The notes under the pieces are model-generated. The model worked only from the letters and a program-made list of their open reading frames with translations, searched no databases and was not told the origin of the DNA. Below are positions 8,100 to 15,884 of a stretch of 64,000 bases of DNA, one piece after another. The DNA is from an uncultured Chloroflexota bacterium (GTDB lineage Bacteria; Chloroflexota; Dehalococcoidia; CAUJGQ01): NCBI GenBank assembly GCA_937879875.1, contig CALFMN010000102.1, positions 1 to 64,000 of the forward strand, in the 5' to 3' direction. The translations under genes were made by a program, and so were the position numbers. How positions within the stretch are numbered: the stretch's first letter is position 1; every line of letters begins with the position of its first letter.

Positions 8100-9023
8100 T
8101 CAGCACACGGCACGACCCTTGTTCGATGGGTCCGAGTGCGTTTCGGCCAGCATGGTGAGAAACGCCGCGGCGGCGGGAGCGGGCCGCGCGCCGGTGCGTT
8201 GCAGCAAATACCACGGCCGGCGCAGGTCCAGCCCGTCGATGCGGAAGCCGCGCAACCTGCCCGCGGCGACTTCGTCCACCACGGCATAGCGCGAGATGAA
8301 CGAGGCGCCGAGCCCGGCCGCGACCGCGCGCTTGATCGCTTCGATGTTGCCCAGCTCCATCGCTGGCGGCCATTCGACGCCGAGGGCGCGCAGCCGCCCA
8401 TCCACCAGCGTACGGGTGAAGGCCGTTGGCTCGCGGGCGAGATAGCGCAGACGCGTCAACTCGTCCAGTGACAGCACGCCGTCGGCCACGACGCGCTCAG
8501 GCACGAACGCGGGCGGCGCCATCAGCAACAGCTCGTCCTCGAGCAGCGGTGTTGCGCTGAGACGATCGTCCTGGGCCAGCCCTTCGACCACGCCGAGTGC
8601 AGACTCGCCATCGGCGACGCGCCGCGCCACGCGGGCACTGACATCGACCTCGAGCAACACCTCGATCGCGGGGTACGCTCGGGCGAACGCGCCGAGCAGC
8701 GGCGGCAGCCAATACGTCGCCGGCGTCGGGCTGGCCGCAACCCGCAGCCTGCCGCTGGCCACGCCGCGCACTTCGGCCAGCGCGTGCGCGGCCTCGTCCA
8801 GCAGCGCCGTAACCCGCTCGGCATAGGGCAGCAAGGCTTCGCCCGCGTCGGTCAACTCGATGCGCCGCGGCAGCCGTTCGAAGAGGCGCACGCCGTGCTC
8901 GCGCTCCAGCGCTTCGATCTGCTGGCTGACGGCGGACTGCGTCAGGTGCTGCGACTCGGCGGCGCGGCTGAAGCTGCGCTGCTGCGCCACCGCAAGAAAG
9001 AGCCTGAGCTGATGGCTGGTCAC
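8100..9023 (-). CDS. LysR-family transcriptional regulator
   Basis: Protein of 307 aa. The N-terminal winged helix (SFSRAAESQHLTQSAVSQQIEALEREHGVRLFERLPRRI, residues 17-54) is followed by a linker helix and a periplasmic-binding-type effector domain (about 90-290) starting GRLRVAASPTPATYWLPPLL. It is of the CysB/CbbR-like subgroup by appearance. It is divergent from the TauE/SafE gene, with a perfect dyad TAATGT-TAT-ACATTA (9054-9068) between them. The natural inference is that it controls that transporter and itself, perhaps in sulfur metabolism. Confidence 0.9.
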   Translation of the reverse strand: MTSHQLRLFLAVAQQRSFSRAAESQHLTQSAVSQQIEALEREHGVRLFERLPRRIELTDAGEALLPYAERVTALLDEAAHALAEVRGVASGRLRVAASPTPATYWLPPLLGAFARAYPAIEVLLEVDVSARVARRVADGESALGVVEGLAQDDRLSATPLLEDELLLMAPPAFVPERVVADGVLSLDELTRLRYLAREPTAFTRTLVDGRLRALGVEWPPAMELGNIEAIKRAVAAGLGASFISRYAVVDEVAAGRLRGFRIDGLDLRRPWYLLQRTGARPAPAAAAFLTMLAETHSDPSNKGRAVC

Positions 9024-9053
9024 CGCGTTCTGCCCATTATTCAGTAGCAGAGC

Positions 9054-9068
9054 TAATGTTATACATTA
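9054..9068. promoter_or_regulatory. Candidate LysR operator (dyad TAATGT-N3-ACATTA)
   Basis: Perfect 6-bp inverted repeat with a 3-nt centre in the 132-bp gap between the divergent LysR and TauE/SafE genes. On the minus strand it overlaps a possible -10 (TATAAC) that has TAGGCA 17 nt upstream, which would fit autoregulation of the LysR gene. Confidence 0.45.
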
Positions 9069-9155
9069 TGAACTCGTACTTGCCTAATCAGCAAACCGGC
9101 CCGATCATGAAAGCACGGAGCCGAAGCGGCGCGGCAAACACAGAGGAGCGATACG

Positions 9156-9521
9156 GTGGGCGCAAACCTTGCAGCGTATGCGGCGTTGGGCCTGACGGCG
9201 GGCGTGCTGAGCGGCCTTGTGGGCATCGGCGGCGGCATCCTGATCGTGCCGGCGCTCGTCGTGCTCTTCGGCCTCTCGCAGCACCAGGCGCAGGGCACGA
9301 CACTGGCATTGCTCGTGCCGCCGATCGGCTTTCTCGGCGCCTGGACGTACTACAAACAGGGCTACGTCGATCTGCGGCTGGCAGCGCTGATCGCGGCCGG
9401 CTTCTTCCTCGGCAGCCTGTTCGGGGCGCAGTTCTCGGTTGGCCTCTCGGACAAAATGCTGGCCCGCGTGTTCGGCGGCGCCGTGGTGCTGATCGGCGCG
9501 AAGATGCTGATCGGCGCATAA
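9156..9521 (+). CDS. TauE/SafE-family membrane permease, half-size
   Basis: Protein of 121 aa with about four hydrophobic segments. The N-terminal signature GLTAGVLSGLVGIGGGILIVPALVVLFGL is that of TauE/SafE (DUF81) anion exporters, including sulfite and organosulfonate exporters. Two-domain members have about 250 residues; this gene codes only one repeat unit, so it would have to work as a dimer. Downstream sequence is occupied by a gene on the other strand, so no second half is hidden there. GTG 9156 has GAGGAG about 7 nt upstream. It is probably controlled by the divergent LysR gene. Confidence 0.82.
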   Translation: MGANLAAYAALGLTAGVLSGLVGIGGGILIVPALVVLFGLSQHQAQGTTLALLVPPIGFLGAWTYYKQGYVDLRLAALIAAGFFLGSLFGAQFSVGLSDKMLARVFGGAVVLIGAKMLIGA

Positions 9522-9530
9522 CCGGCGCGC

Positions 9531-10514
9531 TCAGCCAGAGCGCCGCGCTCTGCCTTCCGTGCAGTAGATCGCCAGCGTCTCCCGCGCGAGGGCGACGAGC
9601 CGCTCGCGCAGCCCATTCGGCTCGACCACCTCGGCCAGCGCGCCGAACGAGAGGATGTAGCCGCACGCCTCCGCCTCGGACTCGAACGAGAGCTGCAGGA
9701 TGCTCCAGCCATCGTCGTCCGGCTGCGACTGCGCCTCGACGCGCAGATAGGCGCCGACGCTGCCCAGCCGCGAGAGCATCTCCGGTGCGACGCGCAGCGT
9801 GACCGGATACCGCGGCAGGCTGGCCGTGAAGCGCTCACTCGATGCTGCCCAATACGCCGCAAGATCGAACTCCGGTGGCCGCACCGCCGGCTCCGCGAGC
9901 AGCGCCGCCTCCTGCACGCGCGAGACGCGATAGGTCCGGATCTCGCCTTCCACCGCGGCGATGAGATACCAGACGCGCCCCTTGGCCACGAGGCCGAGCG
10001 GATCGACTGTGCGCTGTACATGGCTGCCGTCGCCGCGCTCGTAGATCAGGTCGAGCCGGCGATCCTGCCAGACGGCCTCCTGCAGCGCCGGCAGAAACGG
10101 CGCCGGCTCCCAGCCGCGCCGCCAACCACCCGTGTCCACATAAATGCGCTGCCGCGCATATTCGGCGTCGTGCCGGCGCAGCGAGGGCAGCGCCACCAGC
10201 AGCTTGATCAGCCCGCTCTCCGACGCGCGTTGCAGGCCCAGGTCGGCGAGCAGCGCGGGCGGCGTGCCAAGGAAGAGCGCTTGCACCTCCGCCTCGTTCA
10301 GTCCGGGTACGTCGACGTGATAGTGTTCCGGCAAAACCCAGCCGCCGCCGCGCCCGCGCTCGGCGTAGACCGGCACACCGGCGGCGCTCAGCGCCTCCAT
10401 GTCGCGCTGGATCGTGCGCTCGGAGACTTCGAGCCGCTCGGCCAGCGTGCGAGCGGTCAGGCGGCGCTGCGCCTGCATCAGCAGCAGGATCGAGAGCAGG
10501 CGGTCGGCACGCAC
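9531..10514 (-). CDS. YafY-type WYL-domain transcriptional regulator
   Basis: Protein of 327 aa. The N-terminal HTH (RADRLLSILLLMQAQRRLTARTLAERLEVSERTIQRDMEALSAAGVPVYAERGRGGGW) is typical of DeoR/YafY proteins. The central WYL domain contains VDPLGLVAKGRVWYLIAAVEGEIRTYRVSRV, and a WCX-like C-terminal domain follows. I start at GTG 10514 because family members begin with RADRLLSIL; an in-frame ATG at 10559 is the alternative. WYL domains bind nucleotides, nucleic acids or other small ligands. The gene is divergent from the flavin-binding protein at 10653, with a direct repeat between them. Confidence 0.88.
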   Translation of the reverse strand: MRADRLLSILLLMQAQRRLTARTLAERLEVSERTIQRDMEALSAAGVPVYAERGRGGGWVLPEHYHVDVPGLNEAEVQALFLGTPPALLADLGLQRASESGLIKLLVALPSLRRHDAEYARQRIYVDTGGWRRGWEPAPFLPALQEAVWQDRRLDLIYERGDGSHVQRTVDPLGLVAKGRVWYLIAAVEGEIRTYRVSRVQEAALLAEPAVRPPEFDLAAYWAASSERFTASLPRYPVTLRVAPEMLSRLGSVGAYLRVEAQSQPDDDGWSILQLSFESEAEACGYILSFGALAEVVEPNGLRERLVALARETLAIYCTEGRARRSG

Positions 10515-10575
10515 GGCGCGTTCGTCCCCTTCGTCGGTGCATCGATGAGCTGCCTTCATCGTAGCTGGAAAATAA

Positions 10576-10592
10576 GACAGGTGCTGACAGGT
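10576..10592. promoter_or_regulatory. Direct repeat GACAGGT x2, candidate operator
   Basis: GACAGGT occurs at 10576-10582 and 10586-10592, ten bases apart (one helical turn), in the gap between the divergent WYL regulator and the PNPOx-like gene. It is a plausible regulator-binding site; there is no experimental or comparative support here. Confidence 0.35.
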
Positions 10593-10652
10593 TTCATGGC
10601 ATACGCTGTGCCGTGCGACGCGCCGTTGATGGCGCCGCGAGGAGGACAACCG

Positions 10653-11189
10653 ATGTCCAATCAGCAAAGCGCCACGGCGCTGGCACAGCCGGCGCGCGAC
10701 CGCCCCGACATCCCCGCCGGCTACGGCATTCACGGCGGCGAGGAGGGGATGCTGCCCTGGATATGGGTGCGCCGGCGGCTCGAAGCTGCGCAGAATTACT
10801 GGATCTGCAGCGCCCGTCCGGACGGCCGGCCGCACGCCATGCCGGTGTGGGGCGTATGGGTGGATGACACACTCCTGTTTGGCACCGGCCGCGACACGCG
10901 CAAGGCGCGCAATATCGCCGCCAATCCGCATGTTGCGGTGCATCTGGAGAGCGGCGACGACACGGTGATCGTCGAAGGCGTGGCCGAGGAGCTGCACGAC
11001 TCGGCGCTGCTGGCGAAGGGCGACGCGGCCTATCTGGCCAAGTACGTCGATCCGGCCTCGGGCGAGGGATTTCATCTCACGCCGCCCGAAGGGGGCGACA
11101 GCTCGGTCTACTGCCTGCGTCCACGCATAGCGCAGGCCTGGCGCGAGGCGAGCTTTCCGGCGACGGCGACGCGCTTTCGGTTTGGATAG
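10653..11189 (+). CDS. Pyridoxamine 5'-phosphate oxidase-like flavin/F420-binding protein
   Basis: Protein of 178 aa with the split-barrel pattern: LPWIWVRRRLEAAQNYWICSARPDGRPHAMPVWGVWVDDTLLFGTGRDTRKARNIAANPHVAVHLES, the usual core of PNPOx-like domains that bind FMN, F420 or heme. ATG 10653 has a GAGGAGGAC ribosome site 6 nt upstream. Substrate and cofactor cannot be decided from sequence. It is divergent from the WYL regulator. Its TAG lies at the very start of repeat copy B (11189). Confidence 0.85.
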   Translation: MSNQQSATALAQPARDRPDIPAGYGIHGGEEGMLPWIWVRRRLEAAQNYWICSARPDGRPHAMPVWGVWVDDTLLFGTGRDTRKARNIAANPHVAVHLESGDDTVIVEGVAEELHDSALLAKGDAAYLAKYVDPASGEGFHLTPPEGGDSSVYCLRPRIAQAWREASFPATATRFRFG

Positions 11190-11472
11190 CCCTCATAACT
11201 CCCCTTCACCTGCTCTCTCATACACAGGCCGTGGGAGATCTGCTGCATGCAACGAGCAGTATGGGAGAGCAGGGGCGATCCGGCGCGGAGCGTTTCGAAG
11301 AGCATCTGGTTAGCAACAGGCTGCAGGGGCGCAAGCACCGGCGCGCCGGCGAACTGAACGCTCGCTCGGATCGCGCGCTGCAGGATCGCCCGTCGCTCCC
11401 ATACGCTCTTGAACAGCCGTAGATCTCCTGGCGTCTGCGTATGGAAGAGACGGGACGGGGGGCGTCAGGGCC
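11189..11472. repeat. Intergenic repeat family 1, copy B
   Basis: Starts GCCCTCA and ends TCAGGGCC, with inner blocks resembling the other copies: a CTCTCTCATACA-type block near the left, an internal GCGTTTCGAAGAGCATCTGGTTA-like core, then TCGCTCCCATACG and GTATGGAAGAGA near the right. It fills the gap between two convergent genes. The last base of the PNPOx stop and the whole TGA of the methyltransferase (11465-11467) fall inside its ends. Confidence 0.65.
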
Positions 11473-12343
11473 GCTCGCCCACGACCAGCACGTGCGAGCT
11501 GAGGCCCAGCAGCGTCGGCTCGTGCTCCACGGCGCGGATCGCCTCCAGCAGCAGCTCGCGCCGGCGCGCGTCATTCCACCAGGCGGCCAGATCGCGCACC
11601 GCGAACTGCGGCCCTTCGACGGCCACGCGATCGACGATCGCGAAGCCTGCTTCGGCCACCTCGTCGCGCAGTTCGTCCGGGTGATGGAAGTAGGCTGTGG
11701 TCCAGTAACGCTTCTCCGTCGGGTTGCGGTGCTGGCCGTCGCGCAGTCCGCGCCACATCAGCGGCAGAAACGCCGGATCGTCCATCTGCTCGAAGTAGAG
11801 GCCCGAAAACAGGCCGGCGAAGCGCGAGACGCCGACCGCGAAGACGCGGCCGCCCGGTTTCAGCACACGCAGCGCCTCCTGCAAGGCACGAAGCCGATCG
11901 TCGCGTTCGGTCAGATGATAGAGCGGTCCAAGCAGCAGCACGGCATCCGCACACATCTGCGCGAGCGGCAGCGTCCGTGCATCGCCCAGGATGATGCCCG
12001 CGAGCGGCGCTGCCGGCCGCTCGCTCTCTGCGTCGCGCACCAGCCGCGTATGCGCGGCCACGAGATCGAGCAGCACCACGCGGTAGCCCGCAGCCGCGAG
12101 CCAGCGTGCATACATGCCGGCGCCACCGCCGATATCGGCGATCAGCGCCGGCGCGGCGGGCAGATGGCGCAGCAGCAGTTCCTGCATGCGCGCCAGCTCC
12201 AGCGCGCCTCCGGCGTCCACCGTCAGCCGCACGGTTTCCGGCTCGCGCGTGTAGTACGCCACGACCTCGGCCATTGCCGGGGTCAGCGCCGTCGCGGCGC
12301 CAGTTTCGCGCGCATCGCCTGTCATCGTCTGTGCAGGATACAT
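11465..12343 (-). CDS. Class I SAM-dependent methyltransferase
   Basis: Protein of about 292 aa. Motif I is LIADIGGGAGMYARWLAAAGYRVVLLD (near residues 75-100), followed by acidic LGDARTLPLAQMCADAVLLLGPLYHL and the post-motif ALQEALRVLKPGGRVFAVGVSRF. This is the UbiE/Methyltransf_11 pattern. The substrate is unknown; no substrate-specific motif is recognised. The ATG at 12343 is used, with ATG 12325 as alternative; neither has a clear ribosome site. It is divergent from the metallohydrolase at 12413 with only about 70 bp between them. Confidence 0.85.
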   Translation of the reverse strand: MYPAQTMTGDARETGAATALTPAMAEVVAYYTREPETVRLTVDAGGALELARMQELLLRHLPAAPALIADIGGGAGMYARWLAAAGYRVVLLDLVAAHTRLVRDAESERPAAPLAGIILGDARTLPLAQMCADAVLLLGPLYHLTERDDRLRALQEALRVLKPGGRVFAVGVSRFAGLFSGLYFEQMDDPAFLPLMWRGLRDGQHRNPTEKRYWTTAYFHHPDELRDEVAEAGFAIVDRVAVEGPQFAVRDLAAWWNDARRRELLLEAIRAVEHEPTLLGLSSHVLVVGERP

Positions 12344-12412
12344 GACGCGCGGAAACCGCGGCAGCGCTACGATGCTGCACGATACGGCCTGCACATCCGA
12401 GGAGGCGCCGCC

Positions 12413-13699
12413 ATGCCCGACATCCGCGATCTGTCCGAGCAGCTCTGGAACGGCACGCTGAGCACGGCCGAAATGCACCCGGTACACGGGCGCGTGCCGG
12501 AGGGCCAGGAGCTGGCCGAGGGGCTGCTCTACTACAAGGGCGTCGCCAGCGCCAACACGCTGGACAGCGGCGACGGGCTGGTGATGCTCGATACGGGCGC
12601 GATCAACGACCGCCGCCGGCTGCACGAGGCGGTGCGCGCCTGGCGGCCGCGGGCGCCGCTCGTCGCGGCGGTCTTCTCGCACCATCACGTGGACCACATC
12701 TTCGGCACCGTCCCCTTTGAAGAAGAGGCGAAGGCGCAGGACTGGGCGCCGCCGCGCGTCTACGCCCACGCGCTGATTCCGGCGAACTTCGACCGCTACC
12801 GCAAGACCCTGGGCTGGAACACCGCGATCAACCTGCGCCAGTTCGAGCTGCCGCCCGACCGTTTCCGCTGGCCGGCCGAGTACCGCTATCCCGACGTGAC
12901 CTATCAGCAGGCGCTCACGTTCACCGTTGGCGATCTGACCTTCGCGCTGCGCCACGCCCGCGGCGAGACCGAAGACGCGACCTGGACCTGGGTGCCGGAG
13001 CGGCGCATCCTCGCACCCGGCGACCTCTTCATCTGGGCCGTGCCGAACGCGGGCAATCCGCAGAAAGTGCAGCGCTACGCCGGCGAATGGGCGGCGGCGC
13101 TGCGCGAGATGGCGGCGCTTGGCGCCGAGATCATGCTGCCGGGCCACGGCCTGCCGATCTTCGGCGCCGAGCGCATTCGCGTTGCCCTGCTGGATACAGC
13201 CGAGCTGCTCGATTCGCTGGAGGCGCAGGTGTTGGCGCTGATGAACGCTGGCGCCACGCTCGACCGCGTGCTGCACGAAGTCCAGCCGCCCGCGCAGCTA
13301 CTGGAGAAGCCGTACCTGCGCCCCGTCTACGACGACCCGCAGTTCCTGCTGCGCAACATCTGGCGGCTGTACGGCGGCTGGTGGGACGGCGAGCCTGACA
13401 ACCTGCTGCCCGCGCCCCGCGCCGAGCAGGCGCACGAATGGGTGCGGCTCGCCGGCGGCCTGGCGAACGTAATCGCGCGGGCGGCGGCGCTGAAGGAAGA
13501 AGGCAACCTGCGCCTTGCCTGCCACCTGATCGAGTTCGCCGCGATCGCCGAGCCGGCCTCGCGCGAGGCGCACGAGCTGCGCCGCGCGATCTACGCGCAG
13601 CGCGCCAGCCGCGAGCAGTCGAGCATGGCCCGCAACATTCTCAACCACGCCGCGCAGGCGAGCGCCCAGGGCAAGCGCGACTTCGCCGGCCAGGCGTAA
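12413..13699 (+). CDS. Alkylsulfatase-like metallo-beta-lactamase-fold hydrolase
   Basis: Protein of 428 aa. The dinuclear zinc site is visible: H90-H91-H92-V-D94-H95 (HHHVDH), the GETEDAT segment near 184, and PGHG near 244. The C-terminal part with YGGWWDGEPDNLLPAP and GGLANVIARAAALKEEGNLRLACHLIEFA matches the dimerisation domain of SdsA1/BDS1-type alkylsulfatases. It would hydrolyse primary alkyl sulfates to alcohol and sulfate. It is shorter than classical SDS hydrolases (about 620-660 aa) because the C-terminal SCP2-like domain is absent. ATG 12413 has GAGGAGG 7 nt upstream. No signal peptide is seen, so it is probably cytoplasmic. Confidence 0.85.
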   Translation: MPDIRDLSEQLWNGTLSTAEMHPVHGRVPEGQELAEGLLYYKGVASANTLDSGDGLVMLDTGAINDRRRLHEAVRAWRPRAPLVAAVFSHHHVDHIFGTVPFEEEAKAQDWAPPRVYAHALIPANFDRYRKTLGWNTAINLRQFELPPDRFRWPAEYRYPDVTYQQALTFTVGDLTFALRHARGETEDATWTWVPERRILAPGDLFIWAVPNAGNPQKVQRYAGEWAAALREMAALGAEIMLPGHGLPIFGAERIRVALLDTAELLDSLEAQVLALMNAGATLDRVLHEVQPPAQLLEKPYLRPVYDDPQFLLRNIWRLYGGWWDGEPDNLLPAPRAEQAHEWVRLAGGLANVIARAAALKEEGNLRLACHLIEFAAIAEPASREAHELRRAIYAQRASREQSSMARNILNHAAQASAQGKRDFAGQA

Positions 13700-13742
13700 G
13701 CGGCGGGCGTATACTGGATGTAGCACGCTCAGGACGAACACG

Positions 13743-13928
13743 ATGAAACGCAAGCCTGCGCCGGCTACGGACGATCCGTGCATCGAGCGACTTGCATACA
13801 CGGCGCCCGACCAGATCGAGTGGATTCAGAAGTCCGAAGCGCATCTGGCAGCCGAGGCGGAACTTGCGGCGAAGCAGGCCGCGGCACGCGACGCCGGCGA
13901 CGCGCAGCCGGCGCACCCGGCGAATTGA
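13743..13928 (+). CDS. Small hypothetical protein (61 aa)
   Basis: Starts MKRKPAPATDD and contains CIERLAYTAPDQIEWIQKSEAHLAAEAELAAKQAAA, an amphipathic Ala/Glu-rich helix. ATG 13743 is preceded by AGGACG. It sits 43 nt after the metallohydrolase and 5 nt before the nucleotidyltransferase, so it may be in one transcript with them. No family is recognised. Confidence 0.5.
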   Translation: MKRKPAPATDDPCIERLAYTAPDQIEWIQKSEAHLAAEAELAAKQAAARDAGDAQPAHPAN

Positions 13929-13933
13929 GCCGG

Positions 13934-14782
13934 ATGTCCGGACCAGCTCGCGCGTTCGAACAACGCCGCGAGGCGTTGATCACCCGGCTTGAAGCGCTGG
14001 CCGGCCATGACCAGCGCATCGTCGCGCTCTGGCTGCAGGGCAGCCTTGCGGCGGGCACGGCCGATGCGCTCTCGGATGTCGATGCCTATCTCGCGATCGC
14101 GGACGAGCAGTTCGACGCGGTCTACGCCGCCCGGCTCCAACTGGCCGCAATGCTCGGCGACGTGCTCGCATGGGCGGACGCGATCGTGCCGGGGCTCAAC
14201 GCCCTGCACTGCGTGCTCGCCGGCCCGGTGAAGCTCGACCTCTTCTTCGAGCGAGCGAGTCAGGCGCCGAACGTCAATCGGCCTGCCGTGCGCGTGCTGG
14301 TCGATAAGGCCGGGCTGGGGCCGCGGCTGAAAACCGGCTGGCGGCCGTCGCCGGCGAGCACGGCACAGCGCATGGACGCGGTGTTTCGCGGCACCCGGCA
14401 GGGCTGCACCTGGCCGGTGCGGCTCTTGCTGCGCGGGCAGTGGTCCATCTTCGCGATGGCCGAGCTGGAGGTCATCAACGACAACTTGGCGCTGCTCATG
14501 GCCGTGCAAACCGATCCCGCGCTGCTCTTTCACAACCGGTTCTCGTACCCGCGCCTGCTGCGCCCGGAGCAGCGGGCCGAGCTGGACGGCCTGACGCGGG
14601 TGCTGCTGGAAGCGGTTGTCCGTCGCGATCTCGCCGCCATGCGCGACGCCCACCTGCGCATCTACGACGCGCTCGTGCGCGAAGGGCGCGCCGCCTACGC
14701 CGCGCTCGGCATGGAGTATCCCGGCACTGAAGCCGGCGATGCGGCCATCCGTGCATTTTATGAGCGCGACTGGCCGCGGTAG
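13934..14782 (+). CDS. Nucleotidyltransferase-domain protein (aminoglycoside adenylyltransferase-like fold)
   Basis: Protein of 282 aa. The pol-beta-type motif G36-S37-x10-D48-x-D50 (GSLAAGTADALSDVD) is intact near the N-terminus. The rest is helical with WPVRLLLRGQWSIFAMAELEVINDN, resembling the C-terminal helical domains of ANT-type enzymes. It could transfer a nucleotide to a small molecule or protein, but no evidence points to a specific drug or substrate. No strong ribosome site is seen before ATG 13934, and it may be coupled to the 61-aa gene just upstream. Confidence 0.8.
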   Translation: MSGPARAFEQRREALITRLEALAGHDQRIVALWLQGSLAAGTADALSDVDAYLAIADEQFDAVYAARLQLAAMLGDVLAWADAIVPGLNALHCVLAGPVKLDLFFERASQAPNVNRPAVRVLVDKAGLGPRLKTGWRPSPASTAQRMDAVFRGTRQGCTWPVRLLLRGQWSIFAMAELEVINDNLALLMAVQTDPALLFHNRFSYPRLLRPEQRAELDGLTRVLLEAVVRRDLAAMRDAHLRIYDALVREGRAAYAALGMEYPGTEAGDAAIRAFYERDWPR

Positions 14783-14879
14783 GCCGCCGAGCAACCCTTG
14801 CCCCGCGCGCTGCATCAATACAAGCCCGCCCCACCAGGCCTGGCTGCATGGTGCGCGGCGACGCTGCCTGGCGCACTGC

Positions 14880-15224
14880 TCAAGCGCGGGGCTGGGCGGC
14901 CTCAACGACGTGCCCGTAGAACGCCGTTTGGCATGCCGGGCCGCAGAAATGCGCGCGGAGATCGGTGAGCTCGCTCTGGCAGTGGGCGCAGAAACGCGGC
15001 ATCGTGCCATGCTCGCAGTAAAAGGCGATCTGGCGTTCGAGATCGGCGACGATGGCGGCCACAGTGCTCTTCGGCAGCAAGCGCCGAAGGTCGTTTGCGA
15101 ACGAAATAAGCTGCAAGTCCTCCGGCCAGTCGGTCAGCAGCAGCGGCGGGGCGTCGGGATATTTCAAACGATGGAGCAGATAGGCCAGGCGATCGGCTTC
15201 GCGTCCGAGATAGGCGGCTGGCAT
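14880..15224 (-). CDS. Small protein with C-terminal zinc-finger-like Cys motif (114 aa)
   Basis: The C-terminal third carries CAHCQSEL...HFCGPACQ, a CxxC...CxxxC pattern that could bind one zinc ion, followed by TAFYGH. The N-terminal two thirds (DRLAYLLHRLKYPDAPPLLLTDWPEDLQLISFANDLRRLL) are helical. It follows, on the same strand, another small Cys-containing protein (15352-15564), suggesting a two-gene unit. No family is recognised. Confidence 0.6.
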   Translation of the reverse strand: MPAAYLGREADRLAYLLHRLKYPDAPPLLLTDWPEDLQLISFANDLRRLLPKSTVAAIVADLERQIAFYCEHGTMPRFCAHCQSELTDLRAHFCGPACQTAFYGHVVEAAQPRA

Positions 15225-15351
15225 CCGGACGAGACCTTTCCTCTAAACTGCGAGCGCGGGGCAGAGCCCAAGCTCACGATAGAGGTCCGATCCCGGTGTG
15301 ACGAGCCCTCCGCGGCGGTTATGGTCCACTGTCAGGAAACTGGCATCACGG

Positions 15352-15564
15352 TCAGCATGGGCTTGTCCTCAGCGGCGCCGGGCGGTGGTTGTGACGCCAC
15401 GAGGGCATGCGGCGCCGCTGCTGGCGCTGAGCCTCTGTCCACCACACCCAGCAGCGGGCATGGAACGCCTGCGGCCCTTCCAGCGTCCCGCTGTCCATCC
15501 GTACCGTCAGCGTCTCGTCGATCGGAGCGATGGAATGACCACATGCGGCGCACATTGAGCGCAT
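15352..15564 (-). CDS. Small zinc-ribbon-like protein (70 aa)
   Basis: Begins MRSMCAACGHSIAPIDETLTVRMDSGTLEGPQAFHARCWVWW; the CxxC pair plus the later H-x-x-C could form a single zinc site. ATG 15564 is preceded by GGGAGG at 6 nt spacing, which favours a real gene over the overlapping frames. It lies upstream of the 114-aa Cys protein on the same strand. Function unknown. Confidence 0.55.
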   Translation of the reverse strand: MRSMCAACGHSIAPIDETLTVRMDSGTLEGPQAFHARCWVWWTEAQRQQRRRMPSWRHNHRPAPLRTSPC

Positions 15565-15884
15565 CGTCGCCTCCCTCGCCGCGGCCCCTCAGCGACCGGG
15601 CGTGCTTCTTCCTCAGTTGTGTGGCTGAAGCCGTCAGTCGTGGTGCAGACGTTGACTATTCCTCGACGCCGTCGCCACGCTGCCGAGCCGCTGCCGTACT
15701 GTCCGCGGCGGAGCATGATCATTGCTGCCTGAATGTATAAACGGTCCGCAGCGGCCAATTTGCACGGCCGAACCCGCATTGCCGATCGCGTCCGTGGATC
15801 GCTCGCAGCGCGTCAACATTGACGTGCGCGTTACGGTTGGGCTACGCTCCCGCCAGTGTCGCGCAGAGCACAGGGAGCAGGGCT
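15565..15884. other. Intergenic region with esterase promoter only
   Basis: A stretch of 320 bases without a convincing gene, between the leftward small zinc-ribbon gene and the rightward esterase. A 90-residue frame on the minus strand (15507-15779) has no family features and overlaps the zinc-ribbon gene, so it is not called. A candidate promoter lies at 15819-15848. Confidence 0.5.
15819..15848 (+). promoter_or_regulatory. Candidate sigma-70-type promoter for the carboxylesterase gene
   Basis: TTGACG (15819-15824), an 18-nt spacer, then TACGCT (15843-15848). The start codon lies 36 nt downstream, with a GGGAG ribosome site between. Confidence 0.4.

Noticed and set aside
13778..14782. Aminoglycoside resistance gene annotation for the nucleotidyltransferase
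   Set aside because: Only the generic GS-x10-DxD motif is visible; no sequence feature specific for a drug-modifying enzyme.
15507..15779. Minus-strand 90-codon ORF
   Set aside because: Overlaps the better supported zinc-ribbon gene in another frame and shows no recognisable features.
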